The notes under the pieces were generated by a model that searched no databases, was not told where the DNA came from, and saw nothing but the letters and a program-made list of their open reading frames with translations. The position numbers and the translations under genes were made by a program. Positions 7,940 through 16,965 of a DNA stretch of 64,000 bases are shown here, in pieces. Within the stretch, counting starts at the first letter, position 1, and every line of letters starts with the position of its first letter. The stretch comes from JBELHJ01 sp042091495 (GTDB taxonomy: Bacteria > Bacteroidota > Bacteroidia > Flavobacteriales > Flavobacteriaceae). Where the stretch lies: contig JBELHJ010000006.1 in NCBI GenBank assembly GCA_042091495.1, positions 1 to 64,000 on the forward strand. The letters are read 5' to 3'.

Positions 7940-9352
7940 ATGAATTTTAAATTCTTATACTCCTCAATTTTTTGTCTAATTATTATTGGATGTAATTCTA
8001 GTAAAGAAAAAAAACTTTCTTTCTTTGGTGGTACCATCCAAAACGCTGTAGACGATAAGGTTTTATTATTAAAAAACGGAGAAATATTAGACTCTATTTC
8101 ACTTGATGAAAATGCTTCTTTCCTAATTACTATCCCCAACGAAAATAGTAATCTCTTCATATTCAAACACGGTATAGAACATCAACAGGTATTTTTAGAA
8201 CCCGGAGATAGTATTAACGTTTTTGTAAACACCAAAGATTTTGATGAATCTTTAACCTACCATGGTAAAGGTGCCAGGAAAAATAACTTCTTAATCCGTT
8301 CTTTTCTTAAAAACGAAAAAGACGAATTAAAGAGTTATAATGATTGTAGATTATCACCAGAAGCTTATCACAATCTTATTCAAGAGAGGCACAAGCTTAG
8401 AATGGATGAACTCAACCATTTTACTTCAAATAAATCAACCTCTGATGCGTTTTACGACATTGCAAAGGCTGATATTGATTTTAATAGTTATAGATCTTAT
8501 GAAGTATATCCTTTTGGTCACTTTGGTTATGCTGAGTTAGGAAAATATAAAAGCCTGCCTGATGCCTTTTTTGCGCACAGAAACACCATTAATTTTAATG
8601 CACCATTTTTAAACGACCATATTGGCTATAATCGCTTTTTGTTTTTTTACTTTAATAATCTGGCGCTTGATAATTTTTATAAAAAAGATGTATCAAGGAA
8701 ATTTGATAAAAACTGTGTTGATTACAACAAAACGAAACTTGATTTAATAGATAAATACATTGATAAAAAATCTATCAAAAATCACAACTTAAAATACGCA
8801 GCTAGAGAATTTATTTATACCTCAAAAAATTATAATGACAACAAATCTATTTTAAATCATTTCAAAGAGAAATGTAATAATGAAGATTATGTTGCTGATT
8901 TAACTTCTTTAGTTGAACGCCTTGAGAACTTAAAACCAGGTAATAAACTGCCTTTAACTGATTTTGTTGATTACAGTAACCATACCGTTGATTTTAATTC
9001 AAGAATATTAAGACCATCTGTCATATACTTTTGGTCTTATCATTACACAGAACATTTCATAGAAATTCATAATAAAATCAATCTGCTTTCTAAACAATAT
9101 CCAGATGTAGATTTCATTGGAATTAACATTAACAATGAACCTATGATTAATAGCCGTCAACAGTTAGAAGCTTACCAGTTTCCCTTAAATACTGAATTTC
9201 GATTTAAAAATTTTAAGGAAGGGGTTAAGACCTATGGTTTATCATACTACTCTGTGTCTAGATGTATACTTGTAGATGATAATATGAATATTATAAACTC
9301 TGAAATTAGTGTATTTTCAAACAAAATTGACAAGCACTTGAAAAAGCTCTAA
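7940..9352 (+). CDS. TlpA-like lipoprotein lacking the CXXC motif
   Basis: A 470-aa exported lipoprotein: hydrophobic signal with lipobox IIGC (Cys18). A poorly conserved middle region follows an N-terminal beta-rich domain like the DUF4369-type domains of Bacteroidota TlpA relatives (inference). The C-terminal ~130 residues look like a thioredoxin fold: RPSVIYFW, then a helix, then VDFIGININNEP. At the place where TlpA has WCxxC this protein has WSYHYTEH, and no Cys pair is present. It is therefore probably not a disulfide reductase and may be a binding or structural variant. The stop codon overlaps the stop of the convergent transaldolase gene. Confidence 0.75.
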   Translation: MNFKFLYSSIFCLIIIGCNSSKEKKLSFFGGTIQNAVDDKVLLLKNGEILDSISLDENASFLITIPNENSNLFIFKHGIEHQQVFLEPGDSINVFVNTKDFDESLTYHGKGARKNNFLIRSFLKNEKDELKSYNDCRLSPEAYHNLIQERHKLRMDELNHFTSNKSTSDAFYDIAKADIDFNSYRSYEVYPFGHFGYAELGKYKSLPDAFFAHRNTINFNAPFLNDHIGYNRFLFFYFNNLALDNFYKKDVSRKFDKNCVDYNKTKLDLIDKYIDKKSIKNHNLKYAAREFIYTSKNYNDNKSILNHFKEKCNNEDYVADLTSLVERLENLKPGNKLPLTDFVDYSNHTVDFNSRILRPSVIYFWSYHYTEHFIEIHNKINLLSKQYPDVDFIGININNEPMINSRQQLEAYQFPLNTEFRFKNFKEGVKTYGLSYYSVSRCILVDDNMNIINSEISVFSNKIDKHLKKL

Positions 9353-10002
9353 TTGCCTTTTTTGTAATCGGCTAAAAACTTCTCCAAACCAATATCTGTA
9401 AGAGGATGCTTCAACAACCCGCTAATAGAACTTAATGGTCCTGTCATTACATCAGCACCAATCTTAGCACAATCAATTACATGCATCGTATGACGCACTG
9501 AAGCTGCTAAAATTTGTGTTTCAAAGCCATAGTTATCATAAATATGCCTGATCTCTGAAATTAAATTTAAACCATCTGTAGATATATCATCTAAACGGCC
9601 AATAAAAGGAGAAACATAAGTAGCACCGGCTTTGGCTGCAAGCAACGCTTGTCCAGCTGAAAACACTAGAGTCACGTTGGTCTTTATGCCTTTCTCTGAA
9701 AAATATTTACAAGCTTTTACGCCGTCTTTAATCATTGGTAGCTTAACAACTATCTGATCATGTAATTCTGCAAGGGCTTCTCCCTCTCTAACCATGCCTT
9801 CAAAATCTGTAGCAATAACCTCAGCAGAAACATCACCTTCAACTAGATTACAGATATCTACATAATGCTTCAAAATATTGTTAGTCCCTGTAATACCTTC
9901 TTTAGCCATTAAAGAAGGGTTGGTAGTTACACCGTCTAAAATTCCAAGGTCTTGAGCTTCTTTAATTTGATCAAGATTGGCAGTATCAATAAAAAATTTC
10001 AT
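9349..10002 (-). CDS. Transaldolase, small FSA/TalC type
   Basis: A 217-aa cytoplasmic class I aldolase of the pentose phosphate pathway, moving a three-carbon unit between sugar phosphates. The start MKFFIDTANL and VTTNPSLMAKEG are family hallmarks. The Schiff-base Lys is residue 87 in VVKLPM. Position 61 is Glu (SAEVIAT), where true fructose-6-phosphate aldolases have Gln, so transaldolase activity is favoured. It is monocistronic. Its TAG stop overlaps the TAA stop of the convergent lipoprotein gene. Confidence 0.93.
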   Translation of the reverse strand: MKFFIDTANLDQIKEAQDLGILDGVTTNPSLMAKEGITGTNNILKHYVDICNLVEGDVSAEVIATDFEGMVREGEALAELHDQIVVKLPMIKDGVKACKYFSEKGIKTNVTLVFSAGQALLAAKAGATYVSPFIGRLDDISTDGLNLISEIRHIYDNYGFETQILAASVRHTMHVIDCAKIGADVMTGPLSSISGLLKHPLTDIGLEKFLADYKKGN

Positions 10003-10085
10003 GGGATTGTTGTTTTATTGGTGCTAAAATAAAATTTATAAGAGATAAAACTAATACAGATAAGGTTATTTTTGAAAATAGAATC

Positions 10086-10889
10086 TTATAATTTATAATG
10101 ATTCATTAAAAGTTTCTCATACCACGTATCAGGTAAAAGACGTTTCAATACAATAGAAAATTTTTGCATAAACTCCCCCACTTTGTAATGAATCTTAACC
10201 TTTTTACTATTAATTATTTCATGAATAGCTTTAGCCATTATTAGTGGGTCTTTACCAGAATCTACATGATCATCCATAAGTTTTAATGAGTTGCCATAAA
10301 CTTCTTCGTAGGGAGAATTATTAATTACTGGAGCATGATACCTTCCAGATGCAATGTTGGTTGCAAAGTCTCCAGGTGCCACATTTGTTATTGCTATATT
10401 AAATGGTTTTAACTCCATACTGAATGCCTCAGTAACAATTTCCAAAGCACCTTTGCTTGCACTATAAATACCTCTAAAAGGTAATCCCATATAACCTGCA
10501 ATTGAAGTAATATTTATAATTAACCCAGTTTTTTGTTGGCGCATTGCAGGTAATACCGCTTTGATAACATTAATGGGGCCGAAAAAATTAGTATCAAAAT
10601 TGTGTTTCATCGCGTCTTCTGGAATTTCTTCCATAGGTCCAGTTATGCCAGCACCCGCATTGTTTATTAAGACATCTATTCGACCAGCTTTTTCTAAAAC
10701 ACGTGTTACGCCTTGCCCAATTGACTCTGAATTAGTGACATCCATTTTAATTAGTGGAATATTTGAATTGCTATAGCGGTCTGGGTTTCTACTGGTTCCA
10801 TAAACACAGAATCCTTTATCTTGTAGGTACTCACCAATTGATTTACCAATTCCTGAGGAGCCACCAGTGATTAAGATTATTTTTGACAT
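10086..10889 (-). CDS. Short-chain dehydrogenase/reductase
   Basis: A 267-aa classical SDR. The cofactor motif is TGGSSGIGKS (residues 8-17), NNAG is at about 76-79, and the catalytic residues are Ser129, Tyr142 and Lys146 (YSASK). The basic residues in GTSRNPDR after the second strand favour NADP(H). The substrate cannot be read from sequence. The C-terminal region (residues ~190-267) resembles the longer SDRs acting on lipids or retinoid-like substrates. It is followed at its 5' side by the SRP RNA gene on the same strand. Confidence 0.88.
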   Translation of the reverse strand: MSKIILITGGSSGIGKSIGEYLQDKGFCVYGTSRNPDRYSNSNIPLIKMDVTNSESIGQGVTRVLEKAGRIDVLINNAGAGITGPMEEIPEDAMKHNFDTNFFGPINVIKAVLPAMRQQKTGLIINITSIAGYMGLPFRGIYSASKGALEIVTEAFSMELKPFNIAITNVAPGDFATNIASGRYHAPVINNSPYEEVYGNSLKLMDDHVDSGKDPLIMAKAIHEIINSKKVKIHYKVGEFMQKFSIVLKRLLPDTWYEKLLMNHYKL

Positions 10890-10953
10890 TTTTAATTTAT
10901 TTATTCAGTGAATAAATGTACAATATTATAGGAAAGTATTGGGTACAAAAAAA

Positions 10954-11047
10954 GGCAAGCTACCTACATCACACTGCTACAACCATTTACCTTTGCTGCG
11001 TTCCCGCCCTGGAGGATTCAACAGGAGCTAGTTGTGTAGGACTTGCC
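10954..11047 (-). ncRNA. ffs: Signal recognition particle RNA, small bacterial form (4.5S type)
   Basis: Read on the minus strand, the RNA starts GGCAAGTCC and ends GTAGCTTGCC, so the ends pair into a long hairpin. The apical part carries the conserved SRP core GGCGGGAACGCAGCAAAGG (GGAA tetraloop and AGCAG). A T-run (10947-10953 complement) follows directly as terminator. The predicted start agrees with the promoter at 11053-11082. It is about 94 nt and would bind Ffh to form the particle that targets membrane proteins. Confidence 0.93.
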
Positions 11048-11052
11048 GGGGG

Positions 11053-11082
11053 CAAATATACAATGATTTAATAGTTTAACAA
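11053..11082 (-). promoter_or_regulatory. Promoter of the SRP RNA gene
   Basis: On the minus strand, TTG (11082-11080), a 19-nt spacer, then TATATTTG (11060-11053). This is a full Bacteroidota promoter match, and it ends 5 nt before the RNA 5' end inferred from the terminal stem. Confidence 0.8.
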
Positions 11083-11135
11083 TATTTTTTTTAACTGATT
11101 TTAAATAATAAATTGCCAAAAAAATCAAAATAAAA

Positions 11136-12164
11136 ATGCACCACAAGTTCATACTTTTTCTGCTTAGTTGTGTGATGTTAGTTTCATGTGGAGACAATGA
11201 CAAAACCCTCAGGACTTTAACATTAAAAACCAACAGTGAAAACAATATTTTTAAGTTAGGAGATACGCTTAAAATTACAATTAAAAACTCTAAAAACGTG
11301 GTATATAATGGGGTTACTTTTTTTGTGAATGAACACCCTATTAGTGATCAATTAGTTCTTGATACCATGTCTTTGGGGATTCATAAACTTAAAGCTGTTT
11401 TTGATTTGGATGAACAAACCTTAGAAAAAACAATTCCTTTAACTTTATTAAATAACAAAAGACCAAAAGTTTATGGTTTTGAAATTATTAGTGAATTTCC
11501 TCATGACATATACTCATACACGCAAGGCCTAGAGTTTTATAATGGTAAAATATACGAAAGTACTGGGCAATATGGTGCTTCTAAGTTAAGACGCATTGAC
11601 TATAAAACAGGAAATATAGAGTATAATTACAATCTCGATAAAAAATACTTTGCCGAAGGTCTTACGGTATTTAACAATGAATTGATCCAATTAACATGGA
11701 AAGCCAATGTAGGTTTTGTTTATGATATTAATTCTATGAAAAGAACTAAGACCTTCACTTACGATAGAAGCAAAGAAGGCTGGGGACTTTGTCATGATGA
11801 TAATTTAATTTACAAGTCGGATGGTACTGAAAATATTTGGCGTATAAATCCAAAAAATTACAAAGAGATTGATAAAATACAAGTATATACCAATAAAGGC
11901 AAAATAGGAAGCCTAAATGAACTTGAATGGATAGATGGTAAAATTTTTGCTAATATCTATCTCAAAAATGGTGTGGCTATAATAAATCCTTTAAATGGTG
12001 CTGTAGAAGGCGTTGTTGACTTCTCCCCACTTAGAAAACTTGTTAAGCAACACAAAGACTTAGACGTGCTTAACGGTATTGCTTTTAATCCTGATACAGA
12101 AACTATTTTTGTTACTGGTAAATTATGGAACAAAATATTTGAAATAAAACTTACTGATAGGTAA
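11136..12164 (+). CDS. Glutaminyl-peptide cyclotransferase (glutamine cyclotransferase), lipoprotein
   Basis: A 342-aa enzyme of the plant/bacterial-type glutaminyl cyclase family (Glu_cyclase_2), which forms N-terminal pyroglutamate on peptides and proteins. It has a lipoprotein signal with Cys18 (MLVSC). About 90 residues, probably a beta-sandwich, precede the five-bladed beta-propeller catalytic domain, which starts near ISEFPHDIYSYTQGLEF. Family motifs are YTQGLEF, STGQYG, KEGWGLC, YKSDGT, LNELEW and DVLNGIAF. It is likely anchored in the outer membrane or facing the periplasm. Its stop overlaps the next start (TAATG). Confidence 0.92.
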   Translation: MHHKFILFLLSCVMLVSCGDNDKTLRTLTLKTNSENNIFKLGDTLKITIKNSKNVVYNGVTFFVNEHPISDQLVLDTMSLGIHKLKAVFDLDEQTLEKTIPLTLLNNKRPKVYGFEIISEFPHDIYSYTQGLEFYNGKIYESTGQYGASKLRRIDYKTGNIEYNYNLDKKYFAEGLTVFNNELIQLTWKANVGFVYDINSMKRTKTFTYDRSKEGWGLCHDDNLIYKSDGTENIWRINPKNYKEIDKIQVYTNKGKIGSLNELEWIDGKIFANIYLKNGVAIINPLNGAVEGVVDFSPLRKLVKQHKDLDVLNGIAFNPDTETIFVTGKLWNKIFEIKLTDR

Positions 12165-12553
12165 TGCAAATATTTGAGCAAACCATTCAAGTCGCAACCA
12201 ATGAGATTGATTCTCTAAATCATGTAAACAATGTGGTTTATGTGCAATGGGTTCAAAATATTGCTGAATTGCATTGGAATAAAGAATCTTCAGAAGATCA
12301 GAAAACAAATTATTACTGGGTTATGGTGCAACATCTGATCAAGTATAAAGGTGCAGCTTTAGTAAACGATAAAATTCATCTCAAAACATTCATTAAAGAG
12401 TCTAAAGGGGTAAAATCCACTAGAATTGTTGAAATCTATAATGCTGAATCCAAAAAATTATTAGCAGTTTCAGAAACGCAATGGTGTTTAATTTCTAGAG
12501 CCACTAACAAACCTACTAGGATAACACTTGAATTAGAAAGTTTATTTCAATAG
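12164..12553 (+). CDS. Acyl-CoA thioesterase, hotdog fold (4HBT type)
   Basis: A 129-aa cytoplasmic hotdog protein. DSLNHVNNVVYVQW contains the Asp and HVNN residues typical of the 4-hydroxybenzoyl-CoA thioesterase/YbgC-FadM group. It should hydrolyse acyl-CoA or acyl-ACP thioesters; the chain length is unknown. The start codon overlaps the stop of the cyclotransferase gene by 1 nt, so translation is probably coupled, although the two functions have no obvious link. Confidence 0.88.
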   Translation: MQIFEQTIQVATNEIDSLNHVNNVVYVQWVQNIAELHWNKESSEDQKTNYYWVMVQHLIKYKGAALVNDKIHLKTFIKESKGVKSTRIVEIYNAESKKLLAVSETQWCLISRATNKPTRITLELESLFQ

Positions 12554-12607
12554 CCAATAATTCAAGAATTATTACAATATATTTATATTTAAAACAAAGA
12601 TTATTCA

Positions 12608-14215
12608 ATGCTTAAACGCTTATTCCAACTAACAGTCATTTTTCTATTTATCCTTACATGGAGTTCATGTCGTAATGATTTTGAATTTGAACCAAGCACT
12701 GGAGGTCTAGAATTCTCAAAAGATACTGTTTATTTAGATACCGTATTTAGTAATATTAGTTCTAGTACATATACATTAAAAGTTTATAACAGAAGTAATA
12801 AAGACATAGTAATACCAAATATCAATCTCTCAAAAAGGGAAAATTCTAGATTTAGACTTAATATAGATGGGTCTACAGGGAGCAGTGGTGATCTTGAAGG
12901 TAAAGTTTTTGAAGATGTTGAATTATTAGCTAAAGACAGCCTTTATATTTTTATTGAAACTACAATAGATATTTCAAATCAAACAAACTCAAATGAGCTA
13001 CTATACACAGATAAAATTGAGTTTGATCAAAATAATAATCTCCAAACTGTAGAATTGGTAACCCTTGTAAAAGATGCTGTTTTTATTTATCCTGCACGTT
13101 CAGAAGATACCGATGAAGACGGCAATCCTGTTTACATCAAAGAAACTCTTGTTTTTGATGTAGATGGAGATGGCGAAGACGATGAAACAACACTTGAAGG
13201 TCGATTTTTAAACGATAATGAATTAAACTTTACCAACGATAAGCCCTATGTAATATACGGTTATGCAGGTGTTGGAGCAAATAAAACATTAACTATAGAT
13301 CCTGGTGCAAGAATCCACTTTCATGCCAACTCAGGATTAATTGTTACACAAAATGCATCAATGAAAATTAATGGTGCTTTAAGTAATGACTTAGAAACTA
13401 TGGAAAACGAGGTGATTTTTGAAAGTGATCGTTTGGAACCAGGTTTTGCAGATATACCGGGACAGTGGGGAACTATTTTACTTTACAATGACAGCAAAGA
13501 AATAGATATTAACCATACAACAATTAAAAATGGAACTGTGGGTCTATTTTGTATAGGAAACCAAGAAAACACAATACCTAAAGTTTCTATCAAAAATTCT
13601 AAACTTTTTAACTTTAGCAGCTTTGGTATATTAGCAAGAGCGTCATCTCTTAAGGCTGAAAATTTAGTAATTTCTAACTGTGGTCAATCTGCTTTTGCAG
13701 GTACTCTAGGTGGATCTTATGAGTTTACTCATGCTACATTGAGTAATTATTGGACAAACAGTTTCAGACAGTTTCCAGCAGTACTTGTAAATAATTTCAT
13801 CACAGATGAAGATGATGTAATATATGTTAATAGCTTGGATAAAGCCACTTTCACTAACTGTATTGTTTATGGTAGTGAAAATATTGAATTTTTAGTTGAT
13901 CAAGCAGACAGCGAATTGGATTTTAACTTTAAGCTAGAATCGACCCTTTTAAGATTTAACGATTATAATAACAGTTATACTGGACCCAATTACAACTTTA
14001 ATAATTCCGATTTATATAATAATGTAATGTTAAATCAAAACCCTGAATTTTGGGATGCTTACAATAATAACTTCCTGATTAATGAAAATTCAGCTGCTAT
14101 AAATAAAGGGGATGTTTCCGCTGCACAAGCTGTTCCTAATGATATTCTTGGTGTAAACCGTTCTTCAAACCCAGATTTGGGAGCCTATCAACATCAAGTT
14201 CAACCTGAAGATTAA
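12608..14215 (+). CDS. Predicted lipoprotein with right-handed beta-helix region
   Basis: A 535-aa exported lipoprotein with Cys21 in the lipobox (WSSC). Residues 30-150 look like an immunoglobulin-like domain. Residues ~220-460 contain a Gly/Asn-rich pattern of short strands (INHTTIKNGTVGLF, KISIKNSKLFNFSSFGIL and similar) typical of parallel beta-helix surface proteins. An acidic stretch, DVDGDGEDDE, near residue 190 looks like a calcium-binding loop. The C-terminus ends LGAYQHQ, as in many polymorphic beta-helix proteins. The function is unknown; surface binding or adhesion is possible. Confidence 0.8.
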   Translation: MLKRLFQLTVIFLFILTWSSCRNDFEFEPSTGGLEFSKDTVYLDTVFSNISSSTYTLKVYNRSNKDIVIPNINLSKRENSRFRLNIDGSTGSSGDLEGKVFEDVELLAKDSLYIFIETTIDISNQTNSNELLYTDKIEFDQNNNLQTVELVTLVKDAVFIYPARSEDTDEDGNPVYIKETLVFDVDGDGEDDETTLEGRFLNDNELNFTNDKPYVIYGYAGVGANKTLTIDPGARIHFHANSGLIVTQNASMKINGALSNDLETMENEVIFESDRLEPGFADIPGQWGTILLYNDSKEIDINHTTIKNGTVGLFCIGNQENTIPKVSIKNSKLFNFSSFGILARASSLKAENLVISNCGQSAFAGTLGGSYEFTHATLSNYWTNSFRQFPAVLVNNFITDEDDVIYVNSLDKATFTNCIVYGSENIEFLVDQADSELDFNFKLESTLLRFNDYNNSYTGPNYNFNNSDLYNNVMLNQNPEFWDAYNNNFLINENSAAINKGDVSAAQAVPNDILGVNRSSNPDLGAYQHQVQPED

Positions 14216-14217
14216 AA

Positions 14218-14245
14218 AAAAGCCTGCTATGAGCAGGCTTTTTAA
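14218..14245. terminator. Bidirectional terminator between the beta-helix lipoprotein gene and glyA
   Basis: A 9-bp stem (14220-14228 pairing with 14232-14240) with loop ATG, A-run before and T-run after. Confidence 0.85.
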
Positions 14246-14262
14246 TTATTTTAAAAATATAA

Positions 14263-15537
14263 TTAAGCTACAAATAATGGTTTATTAGCCATCATTGCAT
14301 TTACTTCATTAGCTATCTCTTCTAAAATCTCATCGTTTTCATGATTTTCAATCACTCTGTCAATAAACTCTACAATTTGTAAAACGTCAGATTCTTTCAA
14401 ACCACGTGTGGATACAGCAGAAGTTCCAATTCTAATTCCTGAGGTCACAAAAGGAGACTTATCATCGAATGGTACCATATTCTTATTTACAGTAATATCC
14501 GCTTTACCCAAAGCTTCTTCGGCGGCTTTTCCAGAAATATTTTTATTTCTTAAATCAATTAACATCATATGGTTATCTGTGCCACCTGATATAATTTTGT
14601 AGCCTTTTTCAACAAAAGCATCTGCCATTACACTAGCATTCTTTTTAACCTGAAGAATGTACTCCATAAAGTTATCGGTTAAGGCTTCACCAAATGCAAT
14701 TGCTTTAGCTGCAATAATATGTTCAAGAGGGCCACCTTGATTACCCGGAAATACACCAGAATCTAATAAAGAAGACATTTTTCTTAGATTACCATTCTTT
14801 AGCTTAATTCCAAATGGGTTATCAAAATCTTTACCCATTAAAATAAGACCACCTCTAGGACCTCTGAGCGTTTTATGAGTCGTTGTTGTCACAAAGTGAC
14901 AATGTGGAATAGGATCGTTTAAAATACCCTTAGCAATAAGACCTGAAGGGTGAGATATATCTGCTAAGAGTAATGCGCCAACTTTATCTGCTATGGCTCT
15001 AAAACGTTTAAAATCAATGTCTCTTGAATAAGCAGATGCACCTGCTATAATAAGTTGCGGCATCACTTCAACAGCTTTAGCCTCAATTTTATCATAATCT
15101 AATGTTCCTGTCGCTTCTTCTACGCCATAAAAATGAGGTTTGTATAATTTTCCTGAAAAATTAACAGGAGAACCATGTGTTAAGTGTCCACCGTGAGATA
15201 AATCAAAACCTAAAATTTTATCACCGGGTTTAAGTATAGCAGAAAATACTGCGGTATTAGCTTGACTCCCTGAGTGAGGCTGTACATTAGCATATTCGGC
15301 TCCAAAGAGTGTTTTAGCTCTATCAATGGCTATTTGCTCAACTTCATCAACTACAGCACAGCCACCATAATATCTTTTACCAGGATACCCTTCTGCATAT
15401 TTATTAGTTAATACAGAACCGGCAGCTTCCATGACCTGATCACTAGCAAAGTTCTCAGAAGCAATAAGTTCTATACCATGGATTTGTCTGTCCTTTTCAG
15501 CTTCAATTAATTCAAAAATTTGTTCGTCGCGTTGCAT
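14263..15537 (-). CDS. glyA: Serine hydroxymethyltransferase
   Basis: A 424-aa PLP enzyme that interconverts serine and glycine with tetrahydrofolate, the main source of one-carbon units. The PLP-binding Lys lies in TTTTHKTLRGPRGG. Other hallmarks are ELIASENFAS near the N-terminus, YAEGYPGKRYYGGC, and the folate-side motif SGVFPGNQGGPLEH. The length is normal. It is monocistronic, divergent from fumarylacetoacetase, with a probable promoter in the shared gap. Confidence 0.97.
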   Translation of the reverse strand: MQRDEQIFELIEAEKDRQIHGIELIASENFASDQVMEAAGSVLTNKYAEGYPGKRYYGGCAVVDEVEQIAIDRAKTLFGAEYANVQPHSGSQANTAVFSAILKPGDKILGFDLSHGGHLTHGSPVNFSGKLYKPHFYGVEEATGTLDYDKIEAKAVEVMPQLIIAGASAYSRDIDFKRFRAIADKVGALLLADISHPSGLIAKGILNDPIPHCHFVTTTTHKTLRGPRGGLILMGKDFDNPFGIKLKNGNLRKMSSLLDSGVFPGNQGGPLEHIIAAKAIAFGEALTDNFMEYILQVKKNASVMADAFVEKGYKIISGGTDNHMMLIDLRNKNISGKAAEEALGKADITVNKNMVPFDDKSPFVTSGIRIGTSAVSTRGLKESDVLQIVEFIDRVIENHENDEILEEIANEVNAMMANKPLFVA

Positions 15538-15562
15538 GCTATGTTGTTATTAAAAATATTAG

Positions 15563-15610
15563 CAAAAATAACAAATACATATTTTTTATATGACAAAAAA
15601 CATATATTTG
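15563..15610. promoter_or_regulatory. Overlapping divergent promoters for glyA and fumarylacetoacetase
   Basis: For glyA (minus strand): TTTG (15597-15594), a 23-nt spacer, then TATTTTTG (15570-15563). For the rightward gene: TATATTTG at 15603-15610, a perfect -7 box that sits only 5 nt from the glyA -33 element. The rightward -33 element is not clear. Confidence 0.5.
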
Positions 15611-15645
15611 ATATAAAATTTTTCACAATTTAATTAACAATATAT

Positions 15646-16932
15646 ATGCCCGTATTTGCTAACAACCCAGACCGAACTTCCTGGTTACATGTTGATAAAC
15701 ATTCTGACTTCCCTATCCAAAACATACCGTTTGGGGTTTTCTTAACGCGTGACGACATTATAACCATTGGAACGCGTATTGGCGATACCGCTATAGACCT
15801 AGGAGCATTACATCAATTAGGTTATTTTGAAGGCATCCCTTTAACAGATGATATTTTTTTACAAGACACGCTTAATGATTTTATTGCAGACGGAAGACAA
15901 ACATGGCGGGCTGTAAGAAACAGAATAGCAGATATATTTGATGATAATAATCCCATTTTAAAAAACAACAAATCACATAAAGAAGCCGTTTTGTTTCGAT
16001 TAGATGAAATTGAAATGCAGCTTCCTGTTCAGATTGGAGATTATACAGACTTTTATTCCAGTAAAGAACATGCCACTAACGTAGGTACTATGTTCAGAGA
16101 TCCTGATAATGCACTATTGCCAAATTGGCTTCATATACCTGTTGGTTATCATGGAAGAAGCTCTTCTATTATTCCCTCTGGTATTCCAGTTCATAGACCG
16201 CATGGCCAAACCATAGCTTCTGGTGCTGAAAACCCTAATTTTGGTCCATCAAAATTGGTTGATTTTGAATTAGAAATGGCATTCATTACTACAGACGCCA
16301 ATGATTTAGGGGAGCCCATTCCTGTTGATGAAGCTGAAGAATATATATTTGGACTAGTATTATTTAATGATTGGTCTGCAAGAGATATTCAGAAATGGGA
16401 ATATGTCCCTTTGGGTCCATTTTTAGCTAAAAACTTTGCATCATCAATATCACCATGGATAGTTACCCTTGATGCACTTGAACCCTTCAGAGTTGCTGGT
16501 CCTAAGCCATTGAAAAAACAATTGCCTTATCTACAATATGAAGGTGATAAAAGCTTTGACATAAATCTTGAAGTAGGAATTAAACCAGAAAATGCTAAAG
16601 AACAAATTGTTTGTAGATCCAACTTTAAATACATGTATTGGAATATGTCCCAACAACTGGCTCATCATACTGTTAATGGATGTCCAATTAACTCTGGAGA
16701 TATGATGGGAAGTGGGACAATATCAGGCCCTACGGAAGACTCATACGGTTCCATGCTTGAACTGAGTTGGAGAGGAGAAAAACCACTAAAAATGAAAGAT
16801 GGCTCTGAACGAAAATTTATAAATGACAATGATACCGTTATTATGCGAGGCTACTGTGAGAAAGATGGAACACGTATTGGCTTCGGTGAAGTTTCAACTA
16901 AACTTTTGCCTCCTCTGAAAAGTAAATCCTAA
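15646..16932 (+). CDS. fahA: Fumarylacetoacetase
   Basis: A 428-aa hydrolase for the last step of tyrosine and phenylalanine degradation, cleaving fumarylacetoacetate to fumarate and acetoacetate. It has the small N-terminal SH3-like domain (residues ~15-115) and the catalytic FAH fold, including the metal and substrate motifs DFYSSKEHATNVG, PVGYHGRSSSI, FELEMAF, LFNDWSARDIQ and GTISGPT. The length matches the eukaryotic-like enzyme. Other genes of the pathway (homogentisate dioxygenase, HPPD) are not in this window. Confidence 0.95.
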   Translation: MPVFANNPDRTSWLHVDKHSDFPIQNIPFGVFLTRDDIITIGTRIGDTAIDLGALHQLGYFEGIPLTDDIFLQDTLNDFIADGRQTWRAVRNRIADIFDDNNPILKNNKSHKEAVLFRLDEIEMQLPVQIGDYTDFYSSKEHATNVGTMFRDPDNALLPNWLHIPVGYHGRSSSIIPSGIPVHRPHGQTIASGAENPNFGPSKLVDFELEMAFITTDANDLGEPIPVDEAEEYIFGLVLFNDWSARDIQKWEYVPLGPFLAKNFASSISPWIVTLDALEPFRVAGPKPLKKQLPYLQYEGDKSFDINLEVGIKPENAKEQIVCRSNFKYMYWNMSQQLAHHTVNGCPINSGDMMGSGTISGPTEDSYGSMLELSWRGEKPLKMKDGSERKFINDNDTVIMRGYCEKDGTRIGFGEVSTKLLPPLKSKS

Positions 16933-16933
16933 T

Positions 16934-16965
16934 AAAAAAAGCATCTTTTAAAAGATGCTTTTTTT
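16934..16965. terminator. Bidirectional terminator, perfect 32-bp palindrome
   Basis: Positions 16934-16949 are the exact reverse complement of 16950-16965. It has an A-run and a T-run at its ends and separates the convergent fumarylacetoacetase and bacilliredoxin-like genes. Confidence 0.85.

Noticed and set aside
11018..11245. 75-aa minus-strand ORF across the ffs promoter
   Set aside because: It spans the SRP RNA promoter and the start of the cyclotransferase gene and shows no protein-like pattern; a shadow frame.
15538..15645. Glycine or SAM riboswitch upstream of glyA
   Set aside because: The gap is about 108 nt and filled by promoters; no conserved riboswitch core is visible.
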